Below, piece after piece: positions 9,924-21,456 of a stretch of DNA of 64,000 nucleotides (positions are counted from its first letter, which is position 1; the number at the start of each line of letters is the position of its first letter). Origin of the DNA: Leclercia sp. AS011 (GTDB taxonomy: Bacteria; Pseudomonadota; Gammaproteobacteria; Enterobacterales; Enterobacteriaceae); NCBI RefSeq assembly GCF_037152535.1, contig NZ_JBBCMA010000006.1, forward strand, positions 1-64,000. The letters are read 5' to 3'. The translations under genes were made by a program, and so were the position numbers. The notes below the pieces were generated by a model that was not told the origin of the DNA, made no database searches, and saw only the letters and a program-made list of their open reading frames with translations.

Positions 9924-10776
9924 TTTCGCCTCCCGTCAGCCCGGCTCGCGCCATTCGCGCCAGCACCCAGTCCCGGGCTTTTGCCACCTCCTGCAGCGGA
10001 TCCTCCGCGGTTTCACTCCACATCTCAATCAGGTAAGGCCCGCAGTAACCGCTGTGATTGAGGGTGGTGAAACAGGCTTCGAAATCTACCACGCCCGTGC
10101 CGAACGGCACGTTTTTGAATACGCCAGGCCGGGTGTCTTTAACGTGAACCGCCACGATATGGCCGATTCCGGCCTGCAGCTCCATAGCCACATCGTTATC
10201 CCAGGCGGACAGGTTGCCGATATCGGGATAGAGCTGGAACCAGGGGTTATTGAGGTAGTGGGCATAACCCAGCGCCTTGCTGATGGAGTTCATCAGCGGG
10301 TAGTCCATGATCTCCATAGCCAGTGTCACCTGGGCACGGCTCGCCATCTCTACGCTCTCTTTCAGCCCCTCACGAAAGCGCCGCCGCGTTTCGTTGTTAG
10401 CCTGCTGGTAATAGACGTCATAACCCGCCAGCTGGATAACGCGGATCCCCACGTCCTGGGCGAAGCGAATCGCTTTACGCATGATCGCCAGCCCCTGCGC
10501 CCGCACGGCATCATCTTCGCTGCCGAGCGGAAAGCGACGATGGGCACTCAGGCACATCGACGGCACGCGCACACCGGTTTCGGCCACCGCATTCACCAGC
10601 GCCAGACGCTCCTCGCGGCTCCAGTCGAGTCGGGAGAGGCGCGTATCCGTCTCATCCACCGACATTTCGACGAAATCGAACCCCAGAGAACGGGCCAGTT
10701 TCAGCCGCTCGAGCCAGCACTCCCCGGCAGGGAGTGCCTTTTCATAGATGCCAAGCGGCACCTGCTTGCTTAACAT
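9910..10776 (-). CDS. ulaE: L-ribulose-5-phosphate 3-epimerase UlaE
   Basis: TIM-barrel enzyme of 288 residues that epimerises L-xylulose 5-phosphate to L-ribulose 5-phosphate. Family motifs are [35 protein letters not shown] and HVKDTRPG, with the metal ligands Glu, Asp, His and Glu within them. The C-terminal tail is a few residues longer than in E. coli. It sits 9 bases after ulaD. Confidence 0.97.
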   Translation of the reverse strand: MLSKQVPLGIYEKALPAGECWLERLKLARSLGFDFVEMSVDETDTRLSRLDWSREERLALVNAVAETGVRVPSMCLSAHRRFPLGSEDDAVRAQGLAIMRKAIRFAQDVGIRVIQLAGYDVYYQQANNETRRRFREGLKESVEMASRAQVTLAMEIMDYPLMNSISKALGYAHYLNNPWFQLYPDIGNLSAWDNDVAMELQAGIGHIVAVHVKDTRPGVFKNVPFGTGVVDFEACFTTLNHSGYCGPYLIEMWSETAEDPLQEVAKARDWVLARMARAGLTGGENAAA

Positions 10777-10785
10777 AGCCGCTCC

Positions 10786-11436
10786 TTATCCCCACAGCTG
10801 GGCGATGGAACGTTTAAACTGACGCGCCGCTTCCACCGGCGAAGCGGCATCACGGATGCTGCGCCCGGCGATAAAGACATGAATCGGGATACCTTTGAAC
10901 AGCGGCAGATCCTCCAGCGCCAGGCCGCCGGTGACGGTGACCTTAAAGCCCATCTCCGCCAGGCGCTTAACCGCGGTGATATCGGCCTCGCCCCAGGCAA
11001 CCCCCGCCGCCTGCGCATCGCGGCTGCGGTGATAGACTACCTGCTGAATACCGGCTTCACGCCACGCTTTCGCCTGCTCCCAGGTCCAGAAACCGGTGAG
11101 TTCGATCTGCACATCGCCGTTAAACTCTTTGGCAACGTCCAGCGCCCCTTTGGCGGTGTTAATGTCCGCGCAGCAGATCACCGTCACCCAGTCGGCGTTG
11201 GCTTCGAAACACATCCGCGACAGGATTTTGCCCGCATCGGCGATCTTGGCATCGGCCAGCACAATTTTGTGCGGATAGAGCGCTTTCAGATCGCGCACGG
11301 CGCGAACGCCCTCTCCCACACACAGAATGGTGCCCACTTCGATGATGTCCACCTCTTCGGCGATAAGACGCGTGGTTTCGTAAGCGTGGGCCAGAGTCTG
11401 GTTATCCAGCGCGACCTGCAACATTGGTAATGACAT
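10786..11436 (-). CDS. ulaD: 3-keto-L-gulonate-6-phosphate decarboxylase UlaD
   Basis: Orotidine-monophosphate-decarboxylase-fold enzyme of 216 residues that decarboxylates 3-keto-L-gulonate 6-phosphate to L-xylulose 5-phosphate using Mg2+. The suprafamily catalytic motif DxKxxD is visible as [11 protein letters not shown]. The phosphate-binding end is [13 protein letters not shown] and FIAGRSI. It sits 12 bases after ulaC. Confidence 0.97.
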   Translation of the reverse strand: MSLPMLQVALDNQTLAHAYETTRLIAEEVDIIEVGTILCVGEGVRAVRDLKALYPHKIVLADAKIADAGKILSRMCFEANADWVTVICCADINTAKGALDVAKEFNGDVQIELTGFWTWEQAKAWREAGIQQVVYHRSRDAQAAGVAWGEADITAVKRLAEMGFKVTVTGGLALEDLPLFKGIPIHVFIAGRSIRDAASPVEAARQFKRSIAQLWG

Positions 11437-11448
11437 TTCAGTTCCCTC

Positions 11449-11916
11449 TCAGAGTGCCGCCGCAGTGGCGTTATCGATTAAATCCAGCACGTCCTGCTCG
11501 GTACGGCAGGCGCGTAAACGGTCGAAATTGGCTTCATCTTCAAACAGATTGACGATCTGCATGATGCCCACCTCCTGGTGGGTGTTGGCATCAACCGCCG
11601 CCATGGTGATGAGGATATCGACCGGATCGTTATCTTCGTGGTTAAACACCAGCGGCGTTTTCAGGGTGACCAGAGCGAAACCGGTTTTTTTGACCCCCTC
11701 CTCCGGGCGGCCATGCGGCATCGCCAGCCCCGGCGCGATCACAAAATACGGACCAAACTGCGCCACCCCATCGAGAATGGCCTGGTAGTAGCGCGGCTCA
11801 ACCACATCGGCCTTAACCAGCAAATCAACGCTCAGCTTGACCGCTTCCTGCCAGGTGCTGGCCTCGGCCTGTAACAGGATGGAGTGGTTTTCTGCCAGCG
11901 AATCACGGAGTTTCAT
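11449..11916 (-). CDS. ulaC: L-ascorbate PTS EIIA component UlaC
   Basis: Cytoplasmic EIIA of the ascorbate phosphotransferase system, 155 residues. The phosphorylated histidine lies in [12 protein letters not shown]. It takes phosphate from HPr and passes it to Cys of UlaB. Belongs to the mannitol/fructose EIIA fold. Spacing to ulaB is 9 bases. Confidence 0.97.
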   Translation of the reverse strand: MKLRDSLAENHSILLQAEASTWQEAVKLSVDLLVKADVVEPRYYQAILDGVAQFGPYFVIAPGLAMPHGRPEEGVKKTGFALVTLKTPLVFNHEDNDPVDILITMAAVDANTHQEVGIMQIVNLFEDEANFDRLRACRTEQDVLDLIDNATAAAL

Positions 11917-11925
11917 AGGGCCTCC

Positions 11926-12231
11926 TTACTTCACGTCTTGCGGGAAGTGTTCTTTGATCACCTCCAGCAGTTTTGGGCCAAAATCCGCGGGCGACAGCAT
12001 GTTGCGTACCCCCACCACATATTTATTGCCTGTCACGCTAATTTCACCGGCGATATGGGTCGAGGCGATGATGATGTCCGCGCCGTTCAGTTCACTTTTG
12101 TATTCACCTACCGCGCAGCTGTTCACCGTGTGGTCAATGTTTGACTGGGTTAAGAACTGGTCCACTTTCATCTTCATGATCATGGAGCTACCTTGCCCGT
12201 TGCCACACACAGCCAGGATACGTACGGTCAT
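11926..12231 (-). CDS. ulaB: L-ascorbate PTS EIIB component UlaB
   Basis: EIIB of 101 residues. The phospho-acceptor cysteine is in the loop [10 protein letters not shown] near residue 9, as in lactose/chitobiose-type EIIB folds. It transfers phosphate to ascorbate during entry through UlaA. It lies 12 bases after ulaA. Confidence 0.97.
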   Translation of the reverse strand: MTVRILAVCGNGQGSSMIMKMKVDQFLTQSNIDHTVNSCAVGEYKSELNGADIIIASTHIAGEISVTGNKYVVGVRNMLSPADFGPKLLEVIKEHFPQDVK

Positions 12232-12243
12232 AATCGAAACTCC

Positions 12244-13707
<1,464 letters not shown>

Positions 13708-13748
13708 TCACAAATAATCACCACAAGATTGCATTTGATTATTTGTGA
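13708..13748. promoter_or_regulatory. inverted-repeat operator near ulaA (candidate UlaR site)
   Basis: A perfect 13-bp inverted repeat, TCACAAATAATCA (13708-13720) and TGATTATTTGTGA (13736-13748), with 15 bases between the arms, begins about 64 bases upstream of the ulaA ATG. In E. coli UlaR represses ulaA and ulaG through operators in the shared intergenic region. The whole 13645-14001 gap is AT-rich and holds this repeat, the ulaG-side repeat and presumably CRP/IHF sites that could not be defined with confidence. Confidence 0.6.
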
Positions 13749-13948
13749 CGCATCACGCAAATTATTTCCATGCATAGCGTAATGACTTTCATTTCAACGC
13801 AAGAAAACAAAATATAATTTTATATTTCAATTGATTAATTGATTCCATGGTTATGGAAGGCAGCGCTTTTCGCATCACGAATCTGCTTCGCAGAGCAGAG
13901 TGAAATGCAAAATGCGCGTTGCAATGCTTATTTATTGGTGACAATATA

Positions 13949-13973
13949 AATCACTATGAATCATTATGTGATT
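13949..13973. promoter_or_regulatory. second AATCAC/GTGATT operator, ulaG side
   Basis: AATCAC (13949-13954) and GTGATT (13968-13973) form an inverted repeat 29 bases before the ulaG ATG. The AATCAC element also occurs twice in the ulaA-side repeat, which suggests one protein, most likely UlaR, binding both promoters. Confidence 0.5.
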
Positions 13974-14001
13974 ACTTATGAGAGGAAGAGGGAGTCTGGC
14001 A

Positions 14002-15066
14002 ATGAGTAAAGTGAACACTATTACCCGCGAATCATGGATCCTCAGCACCTTCCCGGAATGGGGAACCTGGCTGAATGAAGAGATTGAACAGGAGCAGGTC
14101 GCGCCTGGCACTTTTGCCATGTGGTGGCTGGGTTGTACCGGGATCTGGTTGAAGTCCCAGGGCGGCGCAAACGTCTGTGTCGACTTCTGGTGCGGGACCG
14201 GCAAGCAAAGCCACGGTAATCCGCTGATGAAAAAAGGACATCAGATGCAGCGTATGGCGGGGGTGCAGAAGCTGCAGCCGAACCTGCGGACCACGCCGTT
14301 TGTCCTCGATCCGTTCGCCATTCGTCAGATCGATGCCGTACTGGCGACCCACGATCACAACGATCACATTGATGTGAATGTTGCCGCCGCCGTGATGCAA
14401 AACTGCGCGCCGGATGTCCCCTTTATTGGCCCCCAGACCTGCGTGGATATCTGGATCGGCTGGGGCGTGCCAAAAGAGCGCTGTATCGTAGTGAAGCCGG
14501 GCGACGTGGTGAAAATCAAAGACATTGAAATCCACGCCCTGGATGCGTTTGACCGCACGGCCCTGATTACCCTGCCGGCCGACCAGAAGGCAGCCGGTGT
14601 GCTGCCGGACGGCATGGATGAGCGCGCGGTGAACTATCTGTTCAAAACCCCGGGCGGCACGCTGTACCACAGCGGTGACTCGCACTACTCCAACTACTAT
14701 GCCAAACACGGCAACGAGCACCATATCGACGTGGCGCTAGGCTCCTATGGCGAGAACCCGCGCGGCATCACCGATAAGATGACCAGCGCCGATATTCTGC
14801 GCATGGCAGAAGCGCTCAACACCCAGGTGGTGATCCCGTTCCACCACGATATCTGGTCTAACTTCCAGGCCGATCCGCAGGAGATCCGCGTGCTGTGGGA
14901 GATGAAAAAAGATCGTCTGAAATATGGCTTTAAGCCGTTTATCTGGCAGGTGGGCGGCAAGTTTACCTGGCCGCTGGATAAAGACAATTTTGAGTATCAC
15001 TACCCGCGCGGCTTTGACGACTGCTTTACCATTGAGCCAGATCTGCCGTTTAAATCATTCCTGTAA
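14002..15066 (+). CDS. ulaG: L-ascorbate-6-phosphate lactonase UlaG
   Basis: Metallo-beta-lactamase-fold hydrolase of 354 residues, the E. coli length, that opens the lactone of L-ascorbate 6-phosphate to 3-keto-L-gulonate 6-phosphate. The metal motif [10 protein letters not shown] is intact, and further ligands lie in YHSGDSHYS and PFHHDIW. Identity to E. coli UlaG is very high across the whole chain. The start MSKVNT follows GGAAGAGGGAG; a longer in-frame ATG at 13978 lies inside the control region and is rejected. Single-gene unit divergent from ulaA. Confidence 0.97.
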   Translation: MSKVNTITRESWILSTFPEWGTWLNEEIEQEQVAPGTFAMWWLGCTGIWLKSQGGANVCVDFWCGTGKQSHGNPLMKKGHQMQRMAGVQKLQPNLRTTPFVLDPFAIRQIDAVLATHDHNDHIDVNVAAAVMQNCAPDVPFIGPQTCVDIWIGWGVPKERCIVVKPGDVVKIKDIEIHALDAFDRTALITLPADQKAAGVLPDGMDERAVNYLFKTPGGTLYHSGDSHYSNYYAKHGNEHHIDVALGSYGENPRGITDKMTSADILRMAEALNTQVVIPFHHDIWSNFQADPQEIRVLWEMKKDRLKYGFKPFIWQVGGKFTWPLDKDNFEYHYPRGFDDCFTIEPDLPFKSFL

Positions 15067-15174
15067 TGACCCCTTCATCGCCAGGCCCAGCGCCTGGCGA
15101 TTCCATCTTTTACTTAGTAATTTCAGACTATTTCAAATATCATCTTTTAAAATCAATTTATTTCGGAATAGCTC

Positions 15175-15930
15175 ATGACAGAAGCACAGCGGCATCAAAT
15201 TTTACTGGAACTCCTGGCGCAAACGGGGTTTATCACCGTGGAACAGGTGATTGCCCGGCTGGGCGTCTCCCCCGCCACCGCGCGCCGGGATATCAATAAA
15301 CTTGATGAGAGCGGGAAGCTGAAGAAAGTCCGTAACGGTGCCGAAGCCATCAGCCAACAGCGCCCGCGCTGGTCTCCGATGAATATTCATCAGGCGCAGA
15401 ATCACGACGAAAAAGTCCGTATTGCCCGGGCCGCTTCCCAACTGGTGAATCCTGGCGAAAGCGTGGTGATCAACTGTGGTTCTACCGCCTTCCTGCTGGG
15501 CCGCGAAATGTGCGGCAAGCCGGTGCAGATCATCACCAACTACCTGCCGCTGGCCAACTATCTCATCGATCAGGAGCACGAAAGCGTGGTGATCATGGGC
15601 GGGCAGTACAACAAGAGCCAGTCCATTACCTTAAGCCCCCAGGACAGCGAGAACACGCTGTATGCCGGGCACTGGATGTTTACCAGCGGCAAAGGCCTTA
15701 CCGCCGAGGGGCTGTATAAAACCGATATGCTGACGGCGATGGCAGAGCAGAACATGCTGAACGTGGTCGGCAAGCTGGTGGTGCTGGTCGACAGCAGCAA
15801 GGTTGGCGAGCGCGCGGGCATGTTGTTCAGCCGCGCCGAGCAGATTGACCTGGTGATCACCGGTAAAAGCGCCGACCCACAGATCCTCCAGAAACTGGAA
15901 GATCAGGGGGTGAAAATCCTGCGCGTTTAA
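15175..15930 (+). CDS. ulaR: DeoR-family repressor of the ula regulon UlaR
   Basis: Transcription factor of 251 residues. The N-terminal DeoR winged helix-turn-helix spans residues about 3-58 ([20 protein letters not shown]), followed by a sugar-phosphate isomerase-like effector domain with [13 protein letters not shown] and [12 protein letters not shown]. In E. coli it represses ulaG and ulaABCDEF and is released by L-ascorbate 6-phosphate. It lies 108 bases after ulaG, the same order as in E. coli, and its last codon overlaps the yjfP stop on the other strand. Confidence 0.96.
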   Translation: MTEAQRHQILLELLAQTGFITVEQVIARLGVSPATARRDINKLDESGKLKKVRNGAEAISQQRPRWSPMNIHQAQNHDEKVRIARAASQLVNPGESVVINCGSTAFLLGREMCGKPVQIITNYLPLANYLIDQEHESVVIMGGQYNKSQSITLSPQDSENTLYAGHWMFTSGKGLTAEGLYKTDMLTAMAEQNMLNVVGKLVVLVDSSKVGERAGMLFSRAEQIDLVITGKSADPQILQKLEDQGVKILRV

Positions 15931-16658
15931 AGGTGCTGACGGAAAAACGCCACCGTCGCATCGAGGGCAGTCGGCGTGATGCGATGTTTGACGCCCGCCT
16001 CCCACAAACAGGTCAGGTTTTTGTCCAGTCCTGCCTGCTGCAAGGCCTGCTGCAGACGGAAGGTCTCCGCGGCGGGCACCACGTCATCCTGCTCCCCATG
16101 CCACAGCAGCAGCGGGCGATTGGCCAGGCGAGGTAGCGCGGTCGTGACTTCCCAGTCGGCAAGCGGAGAGACCATTTCCGCAAATGCCCCGGGTTGCAGC
16201 GGCGGAAACAGCGTGCGGGCCAGCGAGGTAAAGTAGCCAGAACCCATCAGGCTTGCCACGCATTTCACCGCCGGATGGCGCGTCATAATGCCCAGTGCAG
16301 TCATCCCGCCCATCGAGGCTCCGGCGACCGCGAGGCGCTCATCCGCCACCAGCCCGTCCTGGTACAACGCATCCCGCAGCGCAGCAAACTCCGTCAGGTT
16401 GCCATTCAGGATCGGCCAGAACTGCCCCAGACGGGCCTGCTCATCTCCTGTAAAGCGTGCGCCATGATCCGGTGCGTCCGGCATCACCACCCGAAAACCA
16501 GCCTGCGCCAGAGCCACCGCAAAATAGCTGTAGACCAGCTTTGATGAGGTAAAACCATGATAAAAAATAACAACCGGCAGCGGTTGAGACCGTTTTCCTG
16601 CCGGAACGGCGTGTACACTCTCAAGGTCGCCAAATTGCCGTATTTCAAGTTCAATCAT
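15927..16658 (-). CDS. yjfP: alpha/beta-hydrolase (esterase) YjfP
   Basis: Cytoplasmic serine esterase of about 243 residues. The oxyanion region is FYHGFTSSK, the nucleophile elbow GASMGGMTA, and the acid and histidine of the triad lie in EQDDVVPA and VKHRITP. E. coli YjfP is a carboxylesterase active on short acyl esters and can act on acetylated sugars. The ATG at 16658 is used because it matches E. coli (MIE start) and follows GAGG; an upstream GTG adds one residue. It is slightly shorter than E. coli YjfP near the middle. Confidence 0.92.
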   Translation of the reverse strand: MIELEIRQFGDLESVHAVPAGKRSQPLPVVIFYHGFTSSKLVYSYFAVALAQAGFRVVMPDAPDHGARFTGDEQARLGQFWPILNGNLTEFAALRDALYQDGLVADERLAVAGASMGGMTALGIMTRHPAVKCVASLMGSGYFTSLARTLFPPLQPGAFAEMVSPLADWEVTTALPRLANRPLLLWHGEQDDVVPAAETFRLQQALQQAGLDKNLTCLWEAGVKHRITPTALDATVAFFRQHL

Positions 16659-16789
16659 CACTGGGCCTCATGCTAAAGGGTGATTTAAAATGTTGAGAAC
16701 TGGATTACGCTTTCGCACAATTTTCATTCGAAATTTACGCCACAGCTAACAATTTGGGAACATTCCCCCAATCCTAAATCAACAGAGTT

Positions 16790-16796
16790 CTACACT
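16790..16796 (+). promoter_or_regulatory. sigma-S-type -10 element of bsmA
   Basis: CTACACT, the RpoS-preferred -10 form, ends immediately before the ATG at 16797. The same heptamer precedes blc at 62898. If used, transcription would start near 16803, downstream of that ATG, favouring the start at 16818. Confidence 0.45.
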
Positions 16797-16817
16797 ATGG
16801 CTATCAGGAAACGAGAT

Positions 16818-17126
16818 ATGGTTATGCGAAGGTTTGCTGCTTTATTGCTGATGCTGGTATTGGGCGGGTGTAGTGCCCTGGAAGGCACGCCACAGCCTGC
16901 ACCACCGGTTGCCGACCACCCACAAGAAATTCGTCGTAATCAGACGGAAGGATTACAACGGATGGGTACCGTCACCGCACTTGAGCGAGGCTCTCCCGAT
17001 GATGTGGAAGATGCCATTAAAGCAAAAGCCGTCGCCGCGAAGGCAGATTATTACGTCATTGTCCTTATCGATGAAACTATCGTGACCGGACAATGGTATT
17101 CGCAGGCCATTTTATACCGTAAATAA
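16818..17126 (+). CDS. bsmA: biofilm/peroxide-resistance lipoprotein BsmA
   Basis: Small lipoprotein of the YhcN/DUF1471 family. The signal MVMRRFAALLLMLVLGGC ends in a lipobox with the lipidated Cys, followed by a Pro-rich linker and the domain GLQRMGTVTALERGSPDDV to GQWYSQAILYRK. In E. coli BsmA affects biofilm and peroxide tolerance. The frame is also open from an ATG at 16797 (109 residues), the length usually annotated. AGGA at 16806-16809 sits 8 bases before the ATG at 16818 and a sigma-S-like -10 ends at 16796, so the shorter start is preferred. Neighbouring yjfN is a paralogous family member. Confidence 0.88.
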   Translation: MVMRRFAALLLMLVLGGCSALEGTPQPAPPVADHPQEIRRNQTEGLQRMGTVTALERGSPDDVEDAIKAKAVAAKADYYVIVLIDETIVTGQWYSQAILYRK

Positions 17127-17274
17127 CGAGCGGTATTTAAACGACATTTACACTGCTTTGCGTCCATAGACGTTTTCCTGTCCACAATAAACTCCGTGCT
17201 TATGACAATGGAAGTGAGTTTATTTGCGAAGGATTGCCCGGCGGATACCGGGGACACGTAAAATGGAGCTGACG

Positions 17275-17550
17275 ATGAAACGATCTCTTGCTTTGACCTC
17301 TCTGTTACTCTCAGCCGGTCTGGTGAGTACTGCCGCACAGTCAGCCGAATTTGCCAGCGCTGATTGCGTGACGGGTTTAAATGAAATTGGACTGATTTCC
17401 GTGAGTGATATCTCAGGGAGTCCCCAAGATGTAGAGCGCATGATCGCGCTCAAGGCAGATGAACAGGGAGCGTCGTGGTATCGCATCATAACTATGCAGG
17501 AAGAGAGCCATGTTGATCGCTGGCGGGTACAAGCCATTCTCTACGCCTGA
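17275..17550 (+). CDS. yjfN: DUF1471 periplasmic protein YjfN
   Basis: Secreted protein of 91 residues with a signal peptide (MKRSLALTSLLLSAGLVSTAAQ) ending near residue 22-24 and one DUF1471 domain (ADCVTGLNEIGLISVSDISG to RWRVQAILYA). E. coli YjfN has been described as an activator of the DegP protease. The start at 17275 has GGAG 8 bases upstream and matches the E. coli length; in-frame ATGs upstream would spoil the signal peptide. A strong terminator follows. It lies 148 bases after bsmA. Confidence 0.93.
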   Translation: MKRSLALTSLLLSAGLVSTAAQSAEFASADCVTGLNEIGLISVSDISGSPQDVERMIALKADEQGASWYRIITMQEESHVDRWRVQAILYA

Positions 17551-17561
17551 AAAGCGCCAAT

Positions 17562-17590
17562 AAAAAGCCACTAAAAAAGAGTGGCTTTTT
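17562..17590 (+). terminator. rho-independent terminator after yjfN
   Basis: AAAAAGCCACT, loop of seven bases, AGTGGCTTTTT. The 11-bp stem with flanking A and T tracts can act in both directions, but only yjfN ends here. Confidence 0.93.
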
Positions 17591-17664
17591 AATCTTTACA
17601 CTTCTATTATCCTTGTCGTTACTACCCCGAGACATTCTTGTAACATTTTGTTACATAAACCGCA

Positions 17665-17691
17665 TAAATGTTATCCCCGCTCTGCCGTTGA
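17665..17691 (+). promoter_or_regulatory. sigma-28-like promoter of the second chemoreceptor
   Basis: TAAATGTT (17665-17672), 11 bases, GCCGTTGA (17684-17691). The spacing and the TAAA and GCCG cores match the FliA consensus; the last four -10 bases match only partly. It ends 31 bases before the receptor ATG and lies after the yjfN terminator, so the receptor would be a single-gene flagellar class 3 unit. Confidence 0.6.
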
Positions 17692-17722
17692 AAAGCGTGA
17701 CCTTTTTAACAATGAGCAATTT

Positions 17723-19648
17723 ATGATCACCTTTTTCCGCCGTGCAGGTCTGGGCACAAAGCTATCGCTGCTTACCGGCTTGAGTGTTGCCACACTCTTT
17801 CTGCTTTTCACTTTTCTCCTGAGCTATAACACCAGTCAAAAACTCGAATCTCTGGCCATAGAAGATCTGCATAACCAGTCCACCGGCGTGGTCGACATGG
17901 TGCAGATGTTCAATACCAGCCTCACTGAAGAGGTGGAGAGCTATACCCGCCTGTTCACCACCTTTTTACCGCAGCCGCTGAATCTCGACGCCAGCCAGAC
18001 CCGCACTATTAACGGTCAGAACGTCCCGCTGCTGAAAGGCGGCGATACGGAACTCCATGAGAACAACGCCACGCCGGATGATTTTCTGAATCGCACCGGG
18101 GCCATCTCCACGCTGTTTGTTCGTAGCGGCGACGACTTTGTCCGCGTGGCGACCTCGCTGCGGAAAGAGAATGGTGATCGGGCCATCGGCACGGTACTGG
18201 ACCATGCCAGCCCGGCCTGGGCGGTGGTCAGCAAAGGTGAGGTGTATCGCGGCCTCGCCCTGCTGTTTGGCAAACGCTATATCACCCAGTATCAGCCGGT
18301 CAAAGACGCGGGCGGACAGGTGATCGCCATTATCTTCGTCGGGGTCGACATTACCCACTCGTGGAACGTCATGCGCGAGAAGATCCTCAGCCGCCGTCTG
18401 GGCGAGAGCGGTCATTTCTTTGTGCTGGACCGCAGTAATGGCAAAAATCACGGCCAGTACCTGTTCCATAGCGCTGAAGAGGGCCAGCGGCCAATGTGGG
18501 AGAACGATGTTCAGCAGCAGCTGCTGGGGGATAAATCTGGCACCCTGGAGCGTAAGAGCGCCGAGGGTCGCACGCTGATTATGGCCTGGACGCCGCTGCC
18601 GGGCTGGAACTGGACCATCGTGGGCGAGGTGGATAAAACCGTCCTGCTGGCCGATGTCACCAGCCTGCGCGATCGCTTCCTGCTGGCGGGCGTTGTTCTG
18701 TCCGCGCTCTTCGCCATGCTGTTCGTGTTTATAATCCGACGCTGGCTGTCACGCCCGCTGCAGGATGTGATTGGGCTGGCAGAACAGTATGCCGCAGGCG
18801 ATCTGCGCGCCACCCTGCCTGCCACCCGTCAGGATGAGGTGGGTCAGCTGATCAGTGCCATCAACGGCATTGGCGGCGGGCTGCAAAAAATCGTGCTGCA
18901 GGTACGCGAAGCCGCGGGGGATATCCATCTGGGCACCAACGCCCTGGCGGCAGATACCGGCGAGATCTCCGGGCAGATCAATAAGCAGGCCAGCAGCGTA
19001 GAAGAGACCTCCGCCAGCATGGAGCAGCTGGCCGCCAGCGTGCAGCAGAATGCGGCCAACATGGAGCAGACCCAGCAGCTGGTAGGCGAAACCTCCCGGG
19101 CGGTGCATCAGGGCGGGGAGACCGTCAGCAATGCTGTCGCCACCATGGATGATATTCGCGAGGCATCGAAACGTATCGAAGCCATCACGCGGGTGATTGA
19201 GGGCATCGCTTTCCAGACCAATATCCTGGCGCTGAACGCCGCGGTAGAAGCCGCCCGGGCGGGCGAGCACGGTAAAGGCTTCGCCGTGGTGGCCCAGGAA
19301 GTGCGTGCCCTGGCGGCGCGCAGCGCCAACGCGGTGAAAGAGATTGAACAGCTGATTGGCGATACGCTCAGCAAGGTGAGCGAAGGCCATGCCCTGTCGG
19401 AACAGACCCGTCATGCGATGGAGAGCATCATTGCGCACATCGACAATATCAATCAGCTGGTCACGGAGATTAACCATGCCTCCCGGGAGCAGTCGGCAGG
19501 CATCGGTCAGGTGAACCTGGCGATGACGCATATCGGCGAAGCGTCGCATATCAACGCCGACCGCGTCTCGCGCAGTGAACAGACGGCACTGGTCCTGCGT
19601 GAGAAAGGCTCACACCTGACCGAGCTGGTCAGCCTGTTCCGCCTGTAG
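17723..19648 (+). CDS. methyl-accepting chemotaxis protein with Cache-type sensor
   Basis: Chemoreceptor of 641 residues. TM1 near 14-36, a large periplasmic region near 37-320 with features of the Cache superfamily ([27 protein letters not shown]-like strand, WTIVGEV), TM2 near 325-348, HAMP, then the signalling hairpin with tip [20 protein letters not shown] and [18 protein letters not shown]. It ends ELVSLFRL and lacks the CheR/CheB-binding NWETF tail, so adaptation would rely on other receptors. The start MITFFRRAG was chosen because the frame upstream overlaps the sigma-28-like promoter. In E. coli no receptor occurs at this locus between yjfN and aidB. The ligand is unknown; Cache receptors often sense organic acids or amino acids. 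Confidence 0.92.
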   Translation: MITFFRRAGLGTKLSLLTGLSVATLFLLFTFLLSYNTSQKLESLAIEDLHNQSTGVVDMVQMFNTSLTEEVESYTRLFTTFLPQPLNLDASQTRTINGQNVPLLKGGDTELHENNATPDDFLNRTGAISTLFVRSGDDFVRVATSLRKENGDRAIGTVLDHASPAWAVVSKGEVYRGLALLFGKRYITQYQPVKDAGGQVIAIIFVGVDITHSWNVMREKILSRRLGESGHFFVLDRSNGKNHGQYLFHSAEEGQRPMWENDVQQQLLGDKSGTLERKSAEGRTLIMAWTPLPGWNWTIVGEVDKTVLLADVTSLRDRFLLAGVVLSALFAMLFVFIIRRWLSRPLQDVIGLAEQYAAGDLRATLPATRQDEVGQLISAINGIGGGLQKIVLQVREAAGDIHLGTNALAADTGEISGQINKQASSVEETSASMEQLAASVQQNAANMEQTQQLVGETSRAVHQGGETVSNAVATMDDIREASKRIEAITRVIEGIAFQTNILALNAAVEAARAGEHGKGFAVVAQEVRALAARSANAVKEIEQLIGDTLSKVSEGHALSEQTRHAMESIIAHIDNINQLVTEINHASREQSAGIGQVNLAMTHIGEASHINADRVSRSEQTALVLREKGSHLTELVSLFRL

Positions 19649-19651
19649 GGA

Positions 19652-21274
19652 TCAGGCCACGCCGCCCGTGGCGCGCAGCAGCAGGTCGTCCTGGACCTGC
19701 TCGCTGAGCAGGGATCCCCCGCGGGCGTCGAGCATTTCACGGCACCAGGCCTGCGCCACCGGCGGTGAGGCGTGGCGTAACATCTGCGCCCCCGCGCCCA
19801 GCAGGAAGATCTGCCGGGCGATCTCCCTGCCCTGTGCCTCCACAGGTTTACGCAGCTTCTGCTGTAGCTGACGCCAGCTGCGATCGAAGTGCCGATCCTG
19901 CCCCTTCACCCCGGCAAAATCATCGGCCAGCAGATCCATCACCGCAGGCTGCTTCGCCAGCACCCGCAGCACGTCCAGCCCCATGATATTCCCCGAGCCC
20001 TCCCAGATACTGTTGACCGGCATCTCCCGGTAGAGACGCGGCAGCTCGCTCTCTTCGCAGTAGCCGATACCGCCGAGAACCTCCATCGCTTCGGCGACGA
20101 AGGGGATCCCCGCTTTGCAGATCGTCAGTTTGGCGGCCGGGGTAAACAGCCGTGCCCACAGAGCTTCATGCTCACTGTCACGACGATCCCAGGCCCGCGC
20201 CAGGCGGAACAGGAGCGCGGTCTGCCCCTCCAGCTGCAGCGCCATGCGGCTTAGCACATCGCGCATCAGCGGCTGATCGATCAGGTTTTTACCAAAGGTC
20301 TGCCGCTGGTGGGCATGATACAAGGCCACCGAGAAGGCCCGGCGCATCAGGCCGTGGCTGCCGAGCGCGCAGTCGAACCGGGTGAGGCCGCCCATCTTCA
20401 GGATCTGGCGCACCCCTTCCCCCTCTTCGCCCAGCAGCCAGCCGCTGGCGTCGAGAAACTCGGCTTCGCTGCTAGCGTTGGCGCGGTTGCCCAGTTTGTC
20501 CTTCAGCCGCTCCAGATGGACGGCATTGCGCAGACCATCAGGCAGAAAACGCGGAACGAAGAAGCACGACAGGCCGCCTTTCGCCTGGGCCAGCACCAGG
20601 TGCGCATCGCTTTGCGGCACCGAGAAAAACCACTTATGCCCCACCAGCCGGTAGCTGCCGTCGCTGCAGCGCTCTGCCCGGGTGGTGTTGCTGAGAACAT
20701 CCGATCCGCCCTGCTTCTCCGTCATGCCCATACCGATCAACAGACCGCGCTTCTGGTTCCCCGGGGCAAGATGGGAGTCGTAGCGGTCGCTAAGGAGCGG
20801 CGTCAGCCAGTCGTGGAACGCGCGCGGTAACGCCTGTTGCAGCAGCGGCGTGGCGGCGTGGGTCATGGTAATTGGGCAGAGCGTGCCGGCTTCCACCTGC
20901 GCATGCAGGATAAAACGCGCCGCCCGGGCGACGAAGGCCCCTTTGCGCGCCTCCTCCTCCCACGCCAGGTTATGTACCCGGTTGGCGCATAGCCCCTGCA
21001 TCAGCAGGTGCCATGCGGGATGAAAGCGCACGTCGTCCAGCCGGGAGCCGCTGGCGTCAAAGCGCAGCAGCTCGGGTGGATTGACGTTAGCAAGGCGGCC
21101 CAGTTCCAGCGATTCTGCGGTTCCCAGCTGCTGGCCGATACTGGCAAGCAGCTCGGCGTCCCAGTCAGCGCCTTCACGGTTGACCGCTTCGCACAGGGCA
21201 CGATCGGAAAGAAAAAGGTTGCTGTTGGTGAGTGGCGCAGGCTGGTTAAAAACAGTGTGCGTCTGCCAGTGCAT
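19652..21274 (-). CDS. aidB: DNA alkylation response flavoprotein AidB
   Basis: Acyl-CoA-dehydrogenase-like flavoprotein of 540 residues, about the E. coli length. In E. coli it is part of the Ada response to methylating agents, binds DNA through its C-terminal domain and has weak isovaleryl-CoA dehydrogenase activity. Motifs: GMGMTEKQGGSD, GHKWFFSVPQSDAHLVLAQ (flavin region) and EAMEVLGGIGYCEESELPRL. It is convergent with the chemoreceptor, with only 3 bases between stops. No convincing Ada box was identified upstream by eye. Confidence 0.97.
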   Translation of the reverse strand: MHWQTHTVFNQPAPLTNSNLFLSDRALCEAVNREGADWDAELLASIGQQLGTAESLELGRLANVNPPELLRFDASGSRLDDVRFHPAWHLLMQGLCANRVHNLAWEEEARKGAFVARAARFILHAQVEAGTLCPITMTHAATPLLQQALPRAFHDWLTPLLSDRYDSHLAPGNQKRGLLIGMGMTEKQGGSDVLSNTTRAERCSDGSYRLVGHKWFFSVPQSDAHLVLAQAKGGLSCFFVPRFLPDGLRNAVHLERLKDKLGNRANASSEAEFLDASGWLLGEEGEGVRQILKMGGLTRFDCALGSHGLMRRAFSVALYHAHQRQTFGKNLIDQPLMRDVLSRMALQLEGQTALLFRLARAWDRRDSEHEALWARLFTPAAKLTICKAGIPFVAEAMEVLGGIGYCEESELPRLYREMPVNSIWEGSGNIMGLDVLRVLAKQPAVMDLLADDFAGVKGQDRHFDRSWRQLQQKLRKPVEAQGREIARQIFLLGAGAQMLRHASPPVAQAWCREMLDARGGSLLSEQVQDDLLLRATGGVA

Positions 21275-21419
21275 AATGTATCCCTCCTTCTATGGCAATA
21301 AGGTAATTATGGACAGACCGGGCAGCCGCCGCACGGAAGCGGGCGCAAAATTTCGCCATCTGCAAGCGTGAATCTGGTCACACAATGAACGAATAATAAA
21401 TTTCTTTGCTGCATTTATG

Positions 21420-21436
21420 GTGAATAATTTATTCAC
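21420..21436. promoter_or_regulatory. palindrome upstream of the MHS transporter
   Basis: GTGAATA-ATT-TATTCAC, a perfect 7-3-7 inverted repeat ending 20 bases before the transporter ATG. This is a typical place for an operator, but no regulator gene is adjacent and the binding protein is unknown. Confidence 0.4.
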
Positions 21437-21456
21437 ACCTCATGGAGAGCATAACA

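Noticed and set aside
13743..13757. CRP site TGTGACGCATCACGC in the ula control region
   Set aside because: The half sites are only four bases apart, while CRP needs six; the TGTGA belongs to the 13-bp inverted repeat.
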